Source: Tanytarsus gracilentus
Taxonomy: Eukaryota; Arthropoda; Insecta; Diptera; Chironomidae
Assembly: GCA_038502055.1 (NCBI GenBank)
Contig: JAXRKN010000042.1
Coordinates: 1,984,001-2,048,000, forward strand
DNA: 64,000 nucleotides
Direction: 5' to 3'
Shown here piece by piece: positions 50,501 through 61,894 of the stretch. The position numbers were made by a program, and so were the translations under genes. Numbering within the stretch: the first letter of the stretch is position 1; every line of letters starts with the position of its first letter. The notes beneath the pieces are model-generated. The model was not told where the DNA came from and did no database searches. It was given only the letters and a program-made list of their open reading frames with translations.

Positions 50501-50888
50501 CTTGCTTGCGACGCGACGGAAGTTTTATATGAATGACGCTCTCGGACGTGCTTGAAACTGGTGTTGGCGTCGTTTCAACCGAATGCAATGTCTTTGAGAC
50601 ATTATTTTTCTGATCATCGTCGCCACTATCGTCAAGTTCAATAGTCTCTGGTTCTGCAATATTTTCCTTTGACTTTGCGATGCGTCCAATCTTTGTGGAT
50701 CTTAAATTTTCACCCTCCGACGATGGCTTGCGTTTACGTGACGATATTGGCTTGGGTGTTTTCGGTGTACTGGGCGATGATTTTTCCGCGCTCTGAAGTG
50801 CACTTGCCGATGGAGTTTTCGGTGATGTTAAAATTTGAAACGGAAGTCTCGTCTGCTTTAATTTCTTCTCGCTCATTTCGATTGTCAC
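47537..50888 (-). CDS. CHAF1A: Chromatin assembly factor 1 large subunit (p150/CHAF1A, Caf1-180)
   Basis: Seven exons on the minus strand: 50888-49824, 49769-49704, 49646-49593, 49537-49111, 49053-48884, 48826-48710 and 48649-47537; all phases agree and give 1003 residues. CAF-1 deposits H3-H4 behind the replication fork and is recruited by PCNA. Seen: a PCNA-interacting-like motif near the N-terminus (KQTRLPF); long acidic/serine-rich region; the KER domain of K/E/R repeats (about 300-420) spread over exons 1-4; a second PIP-like block FTKFFVPK near residue 425 (compare ITRFFQKPK in vertebrates); the conserved FHENRRPAYKGTW block and DYEVHSDDEWEEEELGESL acidic motif; DNDFFVPHGHLSDDE; and a C-terminal region with the winged-helix segment. 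Exon 6 ends at a GC rather than GT donor. A second in-frame ATG 12 bases downstream (MSEKKLKQ) may be the true start. It is head-to-head with Nup214. Confidence 0.93.
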
Positions 50889-51189
50889 TGATCTATTGTT
50901 AATTCGCGACTTTTAATGCACAGTTTTGAACTGTTTAATTATGACTTTTTTAATTAAAACTTTTGAGTGAACTTTTTCCTCTAAATGTTTTTCCCAAAAG
51001 CGCGGCAAATTGTTGCCATAAAAAGTGTTGCTATAATTTTTTTTAAATCAAGTTTGACGGTACTTTTCAGAAAAAATTTCACTCACATTTTTGAGCTAAA
51101 CTCCTCTAAACGATTTTGCGACATAAATACGATAATTACAATTTTGATTTAACTTTTAACACGTAAATAAGATAAATTAAAGCTTACCT
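50889..51189. promoter_or_regulatory. Shared divergent promoter of CHAF1A and Nup214
   Basis: Only 301 bases separate the two start codons, which point in opposite directions, so both promoters and 5' leaders lie here. No TATA box is obvious for either gene; AT-rich blocks such as TTTTTTAATTAAAAC are present. Co-expression is inference from layout. Confidence 0.6.
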
Positions 51190-54100
51190 ATGGCGTTCGC
51201 AGGCCCAGTTGGAAAAGTTAATATGGTAAAAATTTATAAATTTCAATTTCAACTTTCAAGTGTTTACATTCTTCTTCTTACTTTATTTTAGGATATAAGT
51301 TTAAGACTTCAGAACAAGATACAAGTTTTCAATGCAACGTCCAATGTACTTATGAATGCTAAGATCAACATTTGTGCAGTCTCGAGTAGCCTTGGATTAG
51401 TTTTTGTCGGTTCCAATAGCCCGGAAATTATAGTTTTGTGTATTAAGGATATTGAGTCGGGCGATCCAAATCCACCGGTTCGTAGAGTTCCCTTGCCTTC
51501 GCCTGTCACTCAAATCGGAACTAATTGTGATGGATCAATAATCGCTATCGATTTGCAAATCAATGGAACTCCTCATATTCAACTCTACTCAGTTCCATCA
51601 TTTTTGACGCCTGTAAATCTTTTAATTTTTTTTTAAAATTATTTAAATTAATTTAGCTTATTTTAGAACATACAAAAACTTCGTGAATTTCAAGTGTCAA
51701 CCGATAACTCCTGTTCAATTCAAATTTGCTGGAATCCTGTAATAAATACAACGTTGGCTGTGTGCACGGCATCGGGAGGACTTAATCTCTACTCGCTTAA
51801 AGAAACAGGCGTAGAATTTCATTCAATCGATCCATCGTTGCAAGCAAAATGCTGCTGTTGGTCACCGAAAGGAAAACAAATTGTTGCTGGATTTGCTAAT
51901 GGAAAATTAATACAATTCAACATGGAACTGAAATCAGCACGCATAATTGAGTGTCCACCCGGCATATTTTCAACAACTGGCAATTTTGAAGTCATTGCTG
52001 TACAGTGGCTTTCAACATATCAATTTGCTGTGGCACTGTCGAGTCAACAAGAAGAAACACGACCAGGTAAAATGTCTTATCAGTTTATTTTTTTATTGCG
52101 CGCTGATAAAACTATTTAATTGACAATTTGGCCGTCGAGGCGGAAGCATGCATGTGAATGTCCGTTATCGCCAACTAAATTCATCTCAATTTCCGTCTTC
52201 ATTGCGGGATAAGATTTGAGAATTGGTAGTTTAACAGAGTAAATGACATCTTGATTGCTTGAAAGTGGACATTTGGCCTTTTTTAAACTCTCACACGCGT
52301 CTTGATGGTCCTTTGAGACTGCTAAGGGCATTTTAATTCCAAAAACTTTGGCCGTAAGTTGAGGTTTAAGGGAAGTCGTTGATGATGTGGTTGTGAAATG
52401 AATTTCTACATTTAAATCGTGTCCTTTCTTCACCTTGCACGGTGGACTATCGCAATTGTCCACGATAACCTTACTTGGAGTCTTTTGTGATGAGCCTTAA
52501 AATAATTTCATGTTTAACACGTTTAATTATTTGAATTTAAAATCTTACAATTTTTAACTTGCACCGCAGAAATGCTCGCGAAAAGCGAAAAAACCACTAA
52601 AACTAAGTAGAACTTCATTGCCTCAAGAAATATCAACGCTTACTGATTCTAATCAAAAATATTTTCACATATTTATTCGCATATCTTATCGACTAATTGC
52701 ATCAATTTTTTTCTCTCTCGAATCAATCGCCGATTTTTTTTTATCAGCAAAAATGACTCAATATTGATTTTATGATAGACTTTTCGAGCGTAAAATTCAC
52801 GCTCCATTAAAAAATTACTAAGCTATTTAATTTCCACTTGTAGTTATTCACATTGTAAACGCTCCAAAAGCCGGGCCGCAGCAGTATATTGCCTACGATG
52901 TCTGCTATAGTACATCAGAAGTTCGTCCGAGTCGCATTTATCTGCAATACATTCAGCAATGGGGAATGATTTTGATCGCCTCGGCGAATTGTATAGACGT
53001 GAGCTTGCTAAAAATAAGCAAACCTGGTGACATTCCCGAATGGACACAAGAATTTCCCAACGATTTATTTGTAGCTGAATTGCCCTTGACAGCAGATAAG
53101 GAAGAATCATTTCCACTAGGATTTGAGATAGACCTTGCATGTCAGGGTAGATTGTTGCAAGAAGAAGGCGGTCAACTTCCAGTCATGCCAATGCTTCACA
53201 TGCTCTCAACAGGTGGTGTTTTGTGCTCATTTTATGTCACTAACACAACTCCGAGCTTTGTCGACATTTGTTCGCCACCACGTCCAATTGATCCAAGAAT
53301 TTTAGCGCAATTTTTTAAGACATCAACTTTAACCGCAGCGCCAGCAGTTGCCGTTAAAAAGGACGAGACCATTGTTAAAACTCCAATCCAAGCTAATCCA
53401 CCGCCATTCACTCACTCAACACCGTCGAGCGTAAAGACAAATTTATTTGGAAGTATGCCGGCGTCGTCAACACCTGCAGTCCAACCACAGCCGCCTCAAA
53501 ATACTTTTACTGGCTTTAGTCTTCCAAATAATCAAGCAAGCTCCCAACAAACTATTCCCGCACCCTTACAAAGTACTTTTCAATTTGCGTCAAAACCCAC
53601 CACACCAGCTGTTTCTTCACAAGACTCAAATATCGCTCAAAAGCAGCCATTAATTTCAGTTCCACCAACCTTTAATCCATCACAAAATCAAACACGACCA
53701 TCGGAGAGTGTTGAAAAGCCTAAAGACGCATCAGTTGACATCGAAGACGAAAGAGTTTACATTAAAATGATTCAGGACGAAATGAAGGCATTTGAATTGG
53801 AATTTAATTTCTTGATGGAAAAATCGAAATCTATGAAAGTTAGAATTGGTACGAAAGAGGAATCGGCAGAAATGCGACGGGGACTAGAGGAACTTAATGA
53901 GCTCAAAAAGGAAGCGACGGAAACAATTGAATTTTTGAGAAGTGACATTCAGACACATCGTCTCGGATTAACGGAAATGTTCGCAATGCTCTACGAAGCA
54001 AAAGCTAAATGTGATCAGGACAATAAAGGCATGATGATGAATAACAAGGGACAAGATAGATCGATGAAGAGAAAACTTGAAAATCTTCAAAAAATGGTTT

Positions 54101-57089
54101 CGTTGTGCGACACGCAAATACAAGTTGTCGTTCAGCTCTTACAAAGTCAATGGTCAAAATATCAAGACGCCGTCACCAAGAAAAATAAAAATCGCATGCA
54201 CATTCCGAGCTTAGAGGGAGTTTATCAGACACTAACGAAGCAGCAAGAAATTATTTACAGACTAAGTGGAAAATTGAAGCTCATTAAATCAAGGTTGGGA
54301 ATTTGTGATGATGTGAAAAAGCAGAAGAATGCCAACCTTAGTTCAACAATTGAATCACTTTCGGACTCGATAATTTCAATGTCACTCGCAGATCAAGTTC
54401 AAGCGGAAAGAAGTAAAATAAGCGAGAAAAAGTTGAATGATTTAAGAAACAGTTTAAAGGGAAGAGAGGTAGTTGAAATTAGACCACAGAGACCTAAATT
54501 AATTGGACTTAACTCGGAAATTGTTATCGAGAAGAGAGCTAATGCTTTAAAGAGTTTAATGAAGAAAATTGAAGCACCGAAACCTCAACATTTTACTCCT
54601 CCAAAAAGTGAAGTATCAATCAGGCCTGTTAATACAAATCAACCACAAACCGTTGCTCAAAGCTTCCACAAAATACCATCGGAACCTAATTTTAGCACTG
54701 CTCAAAAAACTCTTTTTGCCGCACCAGCCCAAGTTTCACAACAGCCGATTCAATTGACAACCAAAAAACCAGAAGAAACTAAACCTTTTTCGTTTGCAAG
54801 TCAACCAGCAACATCGCAACCTTCTTTCAATCTCAACACATTGAATTCACAGCCTTCTTTCAGTTTAAGTACATCGTCAACCCAGCCACAACAATCGTTT
54901 GGCTTGAACACGTCAAACACACCGCCTTCGTTTAGTTTTTCATCAACTCCTCTAATTATAAATGCCGAAAAAGATAAGAAGAAGGCAGAGTCTATTAAAG
55001 TAGCTCCACAACCTCAAAAAGCTGAACCCAAACCACCGTCAAACACACCCGTCGCCGTTTCTGCAAACTTTTCATTGCCTATTCCGCCCAATAAGACACC
55101 ACCGAAGGAAGTTTCTGTTCAAGAGACAAAATCACAGCCAATCACATCGAACGAGACAACATCTTTTACTTTCTCGCTTCCTGGAAAGAAAGAAACCGCT
55201 GCTAAGCCAATTTTTGCAGCTCCCCAAAGCTCAAGTGACAGTGCGAAGGGTGCTTTTTCATTTGGCGCTTCAAATCCATCTGAAAGTACATTTTCTTTTG
55301 GAAATCTTGCTTCTAAATCGGATCCTAAAACAGTTGTCACAACAAGTGCTTCTGGTTTTGGAAGTACACCTGCAACCACATCATCGGGTTCAATTTTCTC
55401 AGGCAGTGGATTTTCATTAACTGCTAGCGATTCAAATAAGCCGTCAAGTGCAACGACCGACAACATTTTTGCATCGAAACCAGAAGAACCAAAAATAGTC
55501 GTTACGACAACTTCGCAGCCATCAATTTTCAGTTCCCTTACAAGCACAACCGTTGCCGATTCTAAGCCTTCTTCTTCGTAAGTTTACTTTTTCAATTATA
55601 ATAATTTTAACTAATTTTTTTTATATAGTTTTTCATTTGCAAGTTTTGGATCGTCCATTGCCGCCGCACCTTCAACACAAGCAAGCGTGACATCAACAAC
55701 TAGCTCATCAATTTTCGCATCAAAAACCGAATCGCCTGTCGTTTCTGTTAGCCAAACGAAGCCCGCTGACAGCATCAAGTCTCTTTTGACGGGAGTAAAT
55801 ATTTGTTCTCCAGATGTCGCTCAAAAAACTGACACAACTCCTCCTGCAAACATCTTCGGAAGTTCTAACTTTTCAATTAGCAAATCAAGCACAACAACAC
55901 AATCGCCATTTGGAAGTTCATCCTTTGGAAGTGCTTTAAAGAGTTCGACTGAAGTTTCATCGCCATCAGTAACTTCAATTGCATCGAGTCCTCTCACGAC
56001 AACTGCAGCAACTCCGAGTATTTTCGGCGCTTCTTCAACACAACCGTCGTCAGGATCATTATTTGGATCTCTTTCACTGGGCGGAACTAACACTGATCAG
56101 TCAAGCACAAACATCTTCGGTGCTAAACCTGAGCAATCAGTTTTTGGAGTGTCATCGACACCTAATGTCTTCGGTGCAACGCCAAGTAACATTTTTGCAT
56201 CAGCCAATGCGGCTCTGCAACCGCCATCATCGCCTCCGACAAATATTTTCGGTGCAAGCCCAGCGACTACACAAACGACGGGCATTTTTGGACAGAGTTC
56301 ATCAATCTTTAATCAAGCTACCGCAACACCGCCGACGACCACATCGAGTGGATCTATTTTCTCACAAAGTAACTTATCTTTTCCGGCAACAACTCAGTCA
56401 TCCAGCATTTTCGGACAAAATACATCGATTTTCGGTCAACCAGCTGCAACAGGAACTTCAATATTCTCACAAAATGCATCTCCTTTCGGAGCTCCGACAT
56501 CGCCAGCTCAATCGAGTGGGAACATTTTCGGTGGTAATGCAGCGGCATCGCCTTTTGGTGGATCGACTGGGGGAACTATCTTTTCCGGAGGTGCTGCTGG
56601 AACTGGACAGGTAAAATTCAATTATTTTGTTGAATTTTAAAAAACTAGTGCAGAACACAAATCAACGATTTTTGAACTCATTTCCGCGAGCTCAAGTGAG
56701 GAAAGTTGAAATCCGTTCATTTTGAACTCATTTTTGAAAATTCGCTGGTTTAGTTCTGCGAGCTTTAATTTTAAAACATTTTCAAGGCAACGTTCGGAGG
56801 CTCTGCGACTTTCTCAACTAATTTTGGTGCGGGTGGAAGCATTTTTGGTCAGCAACAAGCACAGCCCACGTTTGGCGGAAGTGCCACATTCGGGAGTCCC
56901 AAAAGTAACATTTTTAGCTCACCACCGCAGTCGCCATCGAGTGGAAATATTTTTGAGCAACTTGGCCAGCAGCAAAGTGGAAATTTATTCGGCAATTTAG
57001 CTGGAAATCCTCAACAGCAGCAGCAACAACAACAGCCTCTGCCTCAACAAGCCGGATTCCAGGGAAGTGCATTTTCAAGCTGGCGTTAA
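51190..57089 (+). CDS. Nup214: Nuclear pore protein Nup214 (CAN)
   Basis: Six exons: 51190-51225, 51292-51612, 51667-52066, 52844-55577, 55629-56610, 56787-57089; phases agree across every junction and give 1591 residues. Nup214 sits on the cytoplasmic face of the pore with Nup88, binds the mRNA export helicase DDX19/Dbp5 through its N-terminal beta-propeller, and binds exportin CRM1 through FG repeats. Seen: propeller-like N-terminal region (about 1-400, for example SLGLVFVGSNSPEIIVLCIK, CCWSPKGKQIVAGFANGKLI); a proline/serine linker; a coiled-coil region (about 555-850); and a long S/T-rich C-terminal part dense in FG, SIFG, FGxx and NIFG motifs ending SAFSSWR. The third intron (777 bp) hosts an opposite-strand NPC2-type gene. 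AATAAA lies at 57117-57122, and the gene converges on MEK. Confidence 0.95.
52116..52618 (-). CDS. NPC2-type ML-domain lipid-binding protein, nested in Nup214
   Basis: Two exons, 52618-52549 and 52495-52116, joined over a 53-bp GT-AG intron that splits a cysteine codon, give 149 residues. Residues 1-18 (MKFYLVLVVFSLFASISA) are a signal peptide; the mature ML domain carries six cysteines in the family arrangement (KNC, DNCDSPPCKV, DACESLKKAKCPL, SHACFRL), enough for the three expected disulphides. ML/NPC2 proteins are secreted or lysosomal and bind sterols or other lipids; in flies the family is expanded and some members act in ecdysteroid supply, immunity or chemosensation. The whole gene lies on the opposite strand inside Nup214's third intron. 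Length is normal for the family. Which NPC2 orthologue it is cannot be decided here. Confidence 0.92.
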
Positions 57090-57116
57090 ATGATAAAATA
57101 TATATTTTTTTTCTGA

Positions 57117-57122
57117 ATAAAT
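57117..57122 (+). terminator. Poly(A) signal of Nup214
   Basis: AATAAA 27 bases after the Nup214 stop. Confidence 0.65.
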
Positions 57123-57402
57123 CATTTTCTTCTAATTTTACACATTTATATTTTTTTCTTTTTATATAATTGAGAATTTTAAAAACATTTTTCGTTTCAT
57201 CTTTTCTGGAGAGTGTGTAAATAATTTGATTGAGAGCGGGCTCATTCCATTTCCAAATACAATATGAAAAATTTTCCATCTCTCTTACTTTTAAAATTGT
57301 TTTAAATGGTTAAATGTAATTTTGTCACGCAACATTTTTCGTCACAATCTGCCAACTGGCATGCACGTAGCGAGAAAATGAATTAATTTAATAAGAATAA
57401 AA

Positions 57403-57408
57403 TTTATT
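57403..57408 (-). terminator. Poly(A) signal overlapping the MEK stop codon
   Basis: On the minus strand CAATAAATTT contains the TAA stop (57406-57404) inside a perfect AATAAA. If used, the MEK 3' untranslated region would be only about 15-25 bases. Confidence 0.45.
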
Positions 57409-58792
57409 GTGGAATTTGAGGAATAATTCGTTTCGGCGTGAGAGGTAAGAGGTTCATCGTTTGACACACCCAGCCCGATATATCGACATTCTCTTCTTCC
57501 GCTTGTCGTATCCACTCGTGATTCTAAAATTGAATTAAGTTTATAATTTAATTAATTTTAAGAGGATTTAAATTACCATCAATGTCTTTAGGTCTGCACG
57601 TTCTTCGGGATTTTTCTTCAAGCATCTATCTACAAAGTCTTTAAAGTTCGCACTGAAGCTAGGATGTTCGAGCTTTGGCGGTGGCTCATTTACGATATAA
57701 TCGAGTAATTCAAAAATCGCCATTGACCTCGGTTCGATAATTGTCTGATTGGCCATCGATTGTCCGTCACCGCATAAAATAGCATCGAGAGTTTGGGTTT
57801 CGGGTGGCGGGATGGGATACATGCCAATGGCCATTTCCACAAGTGAAAGACCCAAAGACCACACGTCTGACTGAACAGAATAGTGAGTGCCTTGTAAGCG
57901 CTCCGGTGACATGTAGCTGCGCGTGCCCACAAATGAATTCGCCATCGAATCAATTAACTGTCCACTGACACCAAAATCACAAATTTTAATTTCCCCGCTA
58001 CTGTTGACGAGGATGTTGGATCTGAGAGAAATTAATTAATTAAACGTTTTAGAGACTAAAATTAATCGCTTACGGTTTCACATCCCTATGAATTATGCTA
58101 TGCTTATCACGCAGATAAAATAGACCTTTGCAAACGGCAACCGTTATTTTGCCGAGGATTTTCTCCGGAATGCGTCCAGCTCGTTTTAAAATCAAGTCTA
58201 ACGATCCTCCATCCATGTACTAAAAAAAGAGTTTAGAATTAATATACTGGATGTTTGTTAAATGCGTTAATTAACATACTTCCATGCATATACTGATTTC
58301 TCCATCGCTATAGAATGCTCCGTAAAATCCAACAATGTGAGGAAAGTTACATTCGTGAAGAACTTTCAGCTCACGACAAATTTGTTTTTTAATGGCAGGC
58401 TTAACTTCCAGATGAATCATTTTTCTCGCCATAATCAGTGATGTGGGCTTGTGGCGAACTTTCATTACCACACCGCCATTTCCCGAGCCCAATTCACCCA
58501 ATTTCTCTAGATCCTGATCGGACAATTCGCCAATTTTCTCCTTTTGACTGAGGAAAACTTTTATTCTCTTTCGGGCATTCTCGTCCATTTCTAGTTCCTC
58601 GAGGGTCTCGGTCAGCTGATCGATGCTGTTTTTAGTGCCCAGTAACTCTTTCTTCCTAGAATTGAGCCTTCTTTTTGGTAATTTAATGGAGTTAATTGAA
58701 ATTTTCACTCACCCTGCGGATGCGAGAGGCTGCGGACCCGAATCGAGTCCCGTTGGCGGCGGTAGCGTAAGATTTAATTTATTCTTCGACAT
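57404..58792 (-). CDS. Dsor1: MAP kinase kinase MEK1/2 (Dsor1-type)
   Basis: Five exons: 58792-58713, 58655-58280, 58219-58074, 58021-57577, 57523-57404, all in phase, giving 388 residues (human MEK1 has 393). MEK is the dual-specificity kinase that phosphorylates ERK on its TEY loop downstream of Raf. Seen: N-terminal ERK-docking-like segment (KNKLNLTLPPP); glycine loop GELGSGNGGVV (about 80-90); catalytic lysine K105 in MARKMI; alpha-C glutamate E122; HRDVKPSN with D198; DFG at 216-218; activation loop LIDSMANSFVGT with the two Raf-target serines at 226 and 230; APE-equivalent MSPERLQG; a proline-rich insert (IPPPETQ); and a C-terminal domain ending KRIIPQIPQ. The gene is convergent with Nup214 and lies 279 bp downstream of CDC45 on the same strand. 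No missing key residue was noticed. Confidence 0.95.
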
Positions 58793-59071
58793 ATCTTTGA
58801 ATGTATCTTATCTCCTCTACAAGTTATGCAGCTATCGACTAAATAAATTACCGTGATTTGATAAATAAACTTTTTATTTTATTTTTTCAATTTTTCTTCT
58901 TATTTGTTTTTTTTCAACTTGTTCTAAATTTTTTTAGTACACTCGAATATTTTAGATTTGAAAATTATATCAACTGACAATTTTATTTTATTCTTTATCT
59001 TTTTTTTCTAGACAATTAATTAATGACTTAACAAGAGACATCTTAAATTAATTTTAATTAAATTCTAAAAA

Positions 59072-60820
59072 TTAACTCGATAAAAGCACAGTGAGGGCAT
59101 CAATAAATTTGGGACAATCGGTTTGTTTAATTTGTATGATGTTGGTGTCGAAAAAGTCTTGTGAGATGGCGGCATTGCTCTTAATTGCAGCCTGCTCGAA
59201 GGCTTTACCGAAGAGATTTTTATTGTCATCGCCCACCGGTGGTATGCCAATTAGGAGACAAATCTCGCGTTGTATGTCGACAGGTATGCAGGTGATTAGT
59301 GGCAGCTCTTTTGCCTTTCTACTTCGCGACACAGCAATGTGACCGTTGAGCATAAATTTAGTTAACATTGTCAGTCCGTAGGGCGATGAAAAGAGAATAT
59401 TTTCCTCTTGCAGCACAAGATAGAGAAATGGACCGGCTGAGAAAATTTGTTGAGTTTCGAGGGATGTTTTGACTTGCTTACAAATTCCATTGAGAAGAAC
59501 TTTCGCCTTTTGTACGCCACCCTCGAGCATGTTCTTTTTGTTGCGGGAAAGGCACTCGAGTGCATCGAGAAAACAACATTCAGCCGTCCTTTCATGTTCA
59601 ATTTGTTCGGTTAAAGCCATCATGGCGTAGACATAGTCGGCGGCCGAAAACTTATTCTTATAGCCATATTGCAGCGTGAATGATCCATAAATTATCCCCG
59701 GCATGTTGTACTTTTCAGCCGTCTTCTCAATCATCTGATAGAAATCTTTCTTCATCAGCAAATCCATCGAGTTAAATTGCTGACGTGCTTGTGCGAGAGG
59801 AAGTCCCATTTCCACTAACAGTTCCTTCAATTTCTTCTTGCCTAAAATAAAAAATTTAATATTTAAACAATTTTAATCGCAATAATTAAAATTACCATTG
59901 AGTGTCCACAATTTCATTTTACACGCTGAATAAATGGAATTCTTAATCGACTCTTTAACACTCCAATGCCGATATAGAGCGAGATAAAGATCATTCTCGT
60001 GAATTATTCTACAGGAGGTGTGGGTATTGTCACTGATTTTATTGCTTAGGCGGGAAACGTGCGATTGAATTTTCTGTGTCTCGAGCGTATAGGTTGAACT
60101 TTCGATTTTTCCCAACAGCAGCTGCTCAGTTATGCCAACGATAGCCCACCACAGTAAGTCGACGGTGTCTTTAGACATTTGCCACGCCACCTCGAAAAAC
60201 ACTAGTGCAGTACTTCTTACATAGTAACTATATTGAGTATAATTAAAAAGAACACGATCGCGTGTCTTTTCCCAATCTCTTCGCTCTCGATTTTTTCTCA
60301 GTCGCCTCTCGAACTTTTCAATATGTGTCGTTTGTCGATTTGAGGTCTGCTCATCCATATTCTCATCGTTTTCTCCCTCCGATATGCCGTCATCGTCACT
60401 GTCCTCGCAATCGGAGTCTTTAAAGACTTGCTCGAACTGCGGAATGTCCTCTTCGCTTCGTGGATCGCCCAGAATTCGCACTTGAGAGTCAGAATAGACA
60501 TTACACAAGTCGAGTGGCCGGTGAGAGTCGCATATGAAGAAGATTTGATCGGCAGGCTCGAGCACTTCCACCAGATCCAGACTGCCTCCGCAATTTATAA
60601 ATAGAAATATGCTACAGTCGTCTTTGTTCTCATCAAATATCCGCTTCATGCTCTTCACACCCATCACCGGCGCTAAACTAAACATTATGTTCTCATTTCG
60701 AAAGAGATTCTGAAGAATTTTGCATGCACAAATCGAATCGATGTCAATATTTGCGATAATAATTACTCGCTTTCCAGCCAGCAGACCGATAAATTCCTTC
60801 CGCAAGTCAGTCACAAACAT
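59072..60820 (-). CDS. CDC45: DNA replication initiation factor CDC45
   Basis: Two exons, 60820-59896 and 59841-59072, joined across a 54-bp intron in frame (LWTLNGKKKLKEL), give 564 residues (human CDC45: 566). CDC45 joins MCM2-7 and GINS to form the CMG replicative helicase. It descends from RecJ/DHH phosphoesterases; the DHH-derived NIDIDSICACKIL motif is near residues 24-36. Also seen: conserved VMGVKSMKRIF and FFICDSHRPLDLCNVYS, a strongly acidic segment (DSDCEDSDDDGISEGEND, about 131-150) as in other CDC45 proteins, a basic stretch after it, and the C-terminal GLPLAQARQQFNSMD block. The start ATG is the first possible Met of the frame. It is head-to-head with SPCS1, 254 bp away, so the two likely share a promoter region. 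Confidence 0.95.
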
Positions 60821-61074
60821 CCTTATGGCTTAGCTACACTTAATTTAATTCATTCCTCGTTGATGGATTTGATTGAAAATCGAAATTAATTTTTCTTCTC
60901 AATGGAAACAAATTTTTTATAGTTTGGCGCGAAAAAAATATATTTGCTATAATTTTTTGCTATAATTGAAGTTTTTGCTATAATTTTTAAAAAAATAAAG
61001 AGATTTCACTGTAAAAAAGTTCAGAGACACATCAACATTTATTTTCATCTCGATAAAAAATTAAATTTACTAAA
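60821..61074. promoter_or_regulatory. Shared divergent promoter of CDC45 and SPCS1
   Basis: 254 bases between two outward-facing start codons. Contains three near-repeats of TTTGCTATAAT at about 60951-60982, which are TATA-like or possible shared sites. No other motif is clear. Confidence 0.55.
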
Positions 61075-61408
61075 ATGTTCAACATTCAAACGCACATGGT
61101 GAGTTAAATTTAATGTAATTAAGTGATCAGAGAGTGAATTAAAATCATTTCAGGACTTTGAAGGCCAAGCGAGAGCAGAGAAAATATCTCGATTAATTAT
61201 TTCACTTTTTGGGTTCGTCGGTTTAATTTTCGGTGCCGTTGTTCAGCAATTTTCCGAGACTATCTACATTCTGGCCGCTGGATTTGTTCTCGCATTGATT
61301 TGCACCATTCCTCCATATCCGCTTTATCGTAAGAAACCGCTTAATTGGCAAAAATCAAGAAGTACTAGTGGCGAGCCGAGTGACAGCAAGAAGAGTAAAC
61401 AAAAATAA
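61075..61408 (+). CDS. SPCS1: Signal peptidase complex subunit 1 (12 kDa, Spase12)
   Basis: Two exons, 61075-61098 (MFNIQTHM) and 61154-61408, with a 55-bp GTGAGT...CAG intron, give 92 residues. The family has two transmembrane helices and sits in the ER signal peptidase complex, where it helps exclude membrane segments from cleavage. Seen: the amphipathic DFEGQARAEKISRLI lead, first helix IISLFGFVGLIFGAVV, the QQFSETIYI turn, second helix LAAGFVLALICTI, then the conserved PPYPLYRKKPLNW motif and a lysine/serine-rich cytosolic tail. Too short for long-ORF searches because of the intron. AATAAA is at 61460-61465. Confidence 0.93.
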
Positions 61409-61459
61409 TTTAAATCCTGCGTATTCTGACTTTAATGTGTTTCTATCGCTATACAATTG

Positions 61460-61465
61460 AATAAA
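61460..61465 (+). terminator. Poly(A) signal of SPCS1
   Basis: AATAAA 52 bases after the SPCS1 stop. Confidence 0.65.
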
Positions 61466-61894
61466 AATTTATTTGTGTCTTTAAAGGATTTTTTTTTGTA
61501 GGTTGCTATAAAATTTATTTTCGAATGTTTTTTCTTATTTTTTTTAAAGTTTAACAAAAAGATTTTATTTAATTTACCAAACTTTAGTAAAAATATAATT
61601 TAATTGATCGAAAATAATTCCCATAAACTCTTTTTACTTTTAACGTAATTCAAAAGTTCAAATCAAAATATTTTTTGTAATTCGGCGTAGCTTTCTTTTT
61701 TAACGGTCAAAAGGTTTATGAGTAAAAAGAAGAAGACAGAACAACAGTTTGTATTTTTTTTCTTAATTAACGATAAACAACAAGAGATAAAAGTTTATAA
61801 AAAGCTTAAATCGCAAGATAAGTTTGCATCTTATGCGATAAAGTTCAAGACTTTACCGGAAAGTACTCGAATATTGCAGAAAATTGAGTTTAAA

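Noticed and set aside
53447..56614. Long alternative frames on both strands across Nup214 exons
   Set aside because: Shadows of the repetitive S/T/FG coding sequence; the Nup214 frame explains the conserved motifs and splice phases.
61718..61894. In-frame upstream extension of the FHA protein
   Set aside because: Lysine- and phenylalanine-rich residues look like translated 5' leader; the ATG at 61895 has a better context and begins close to the FHA fold.
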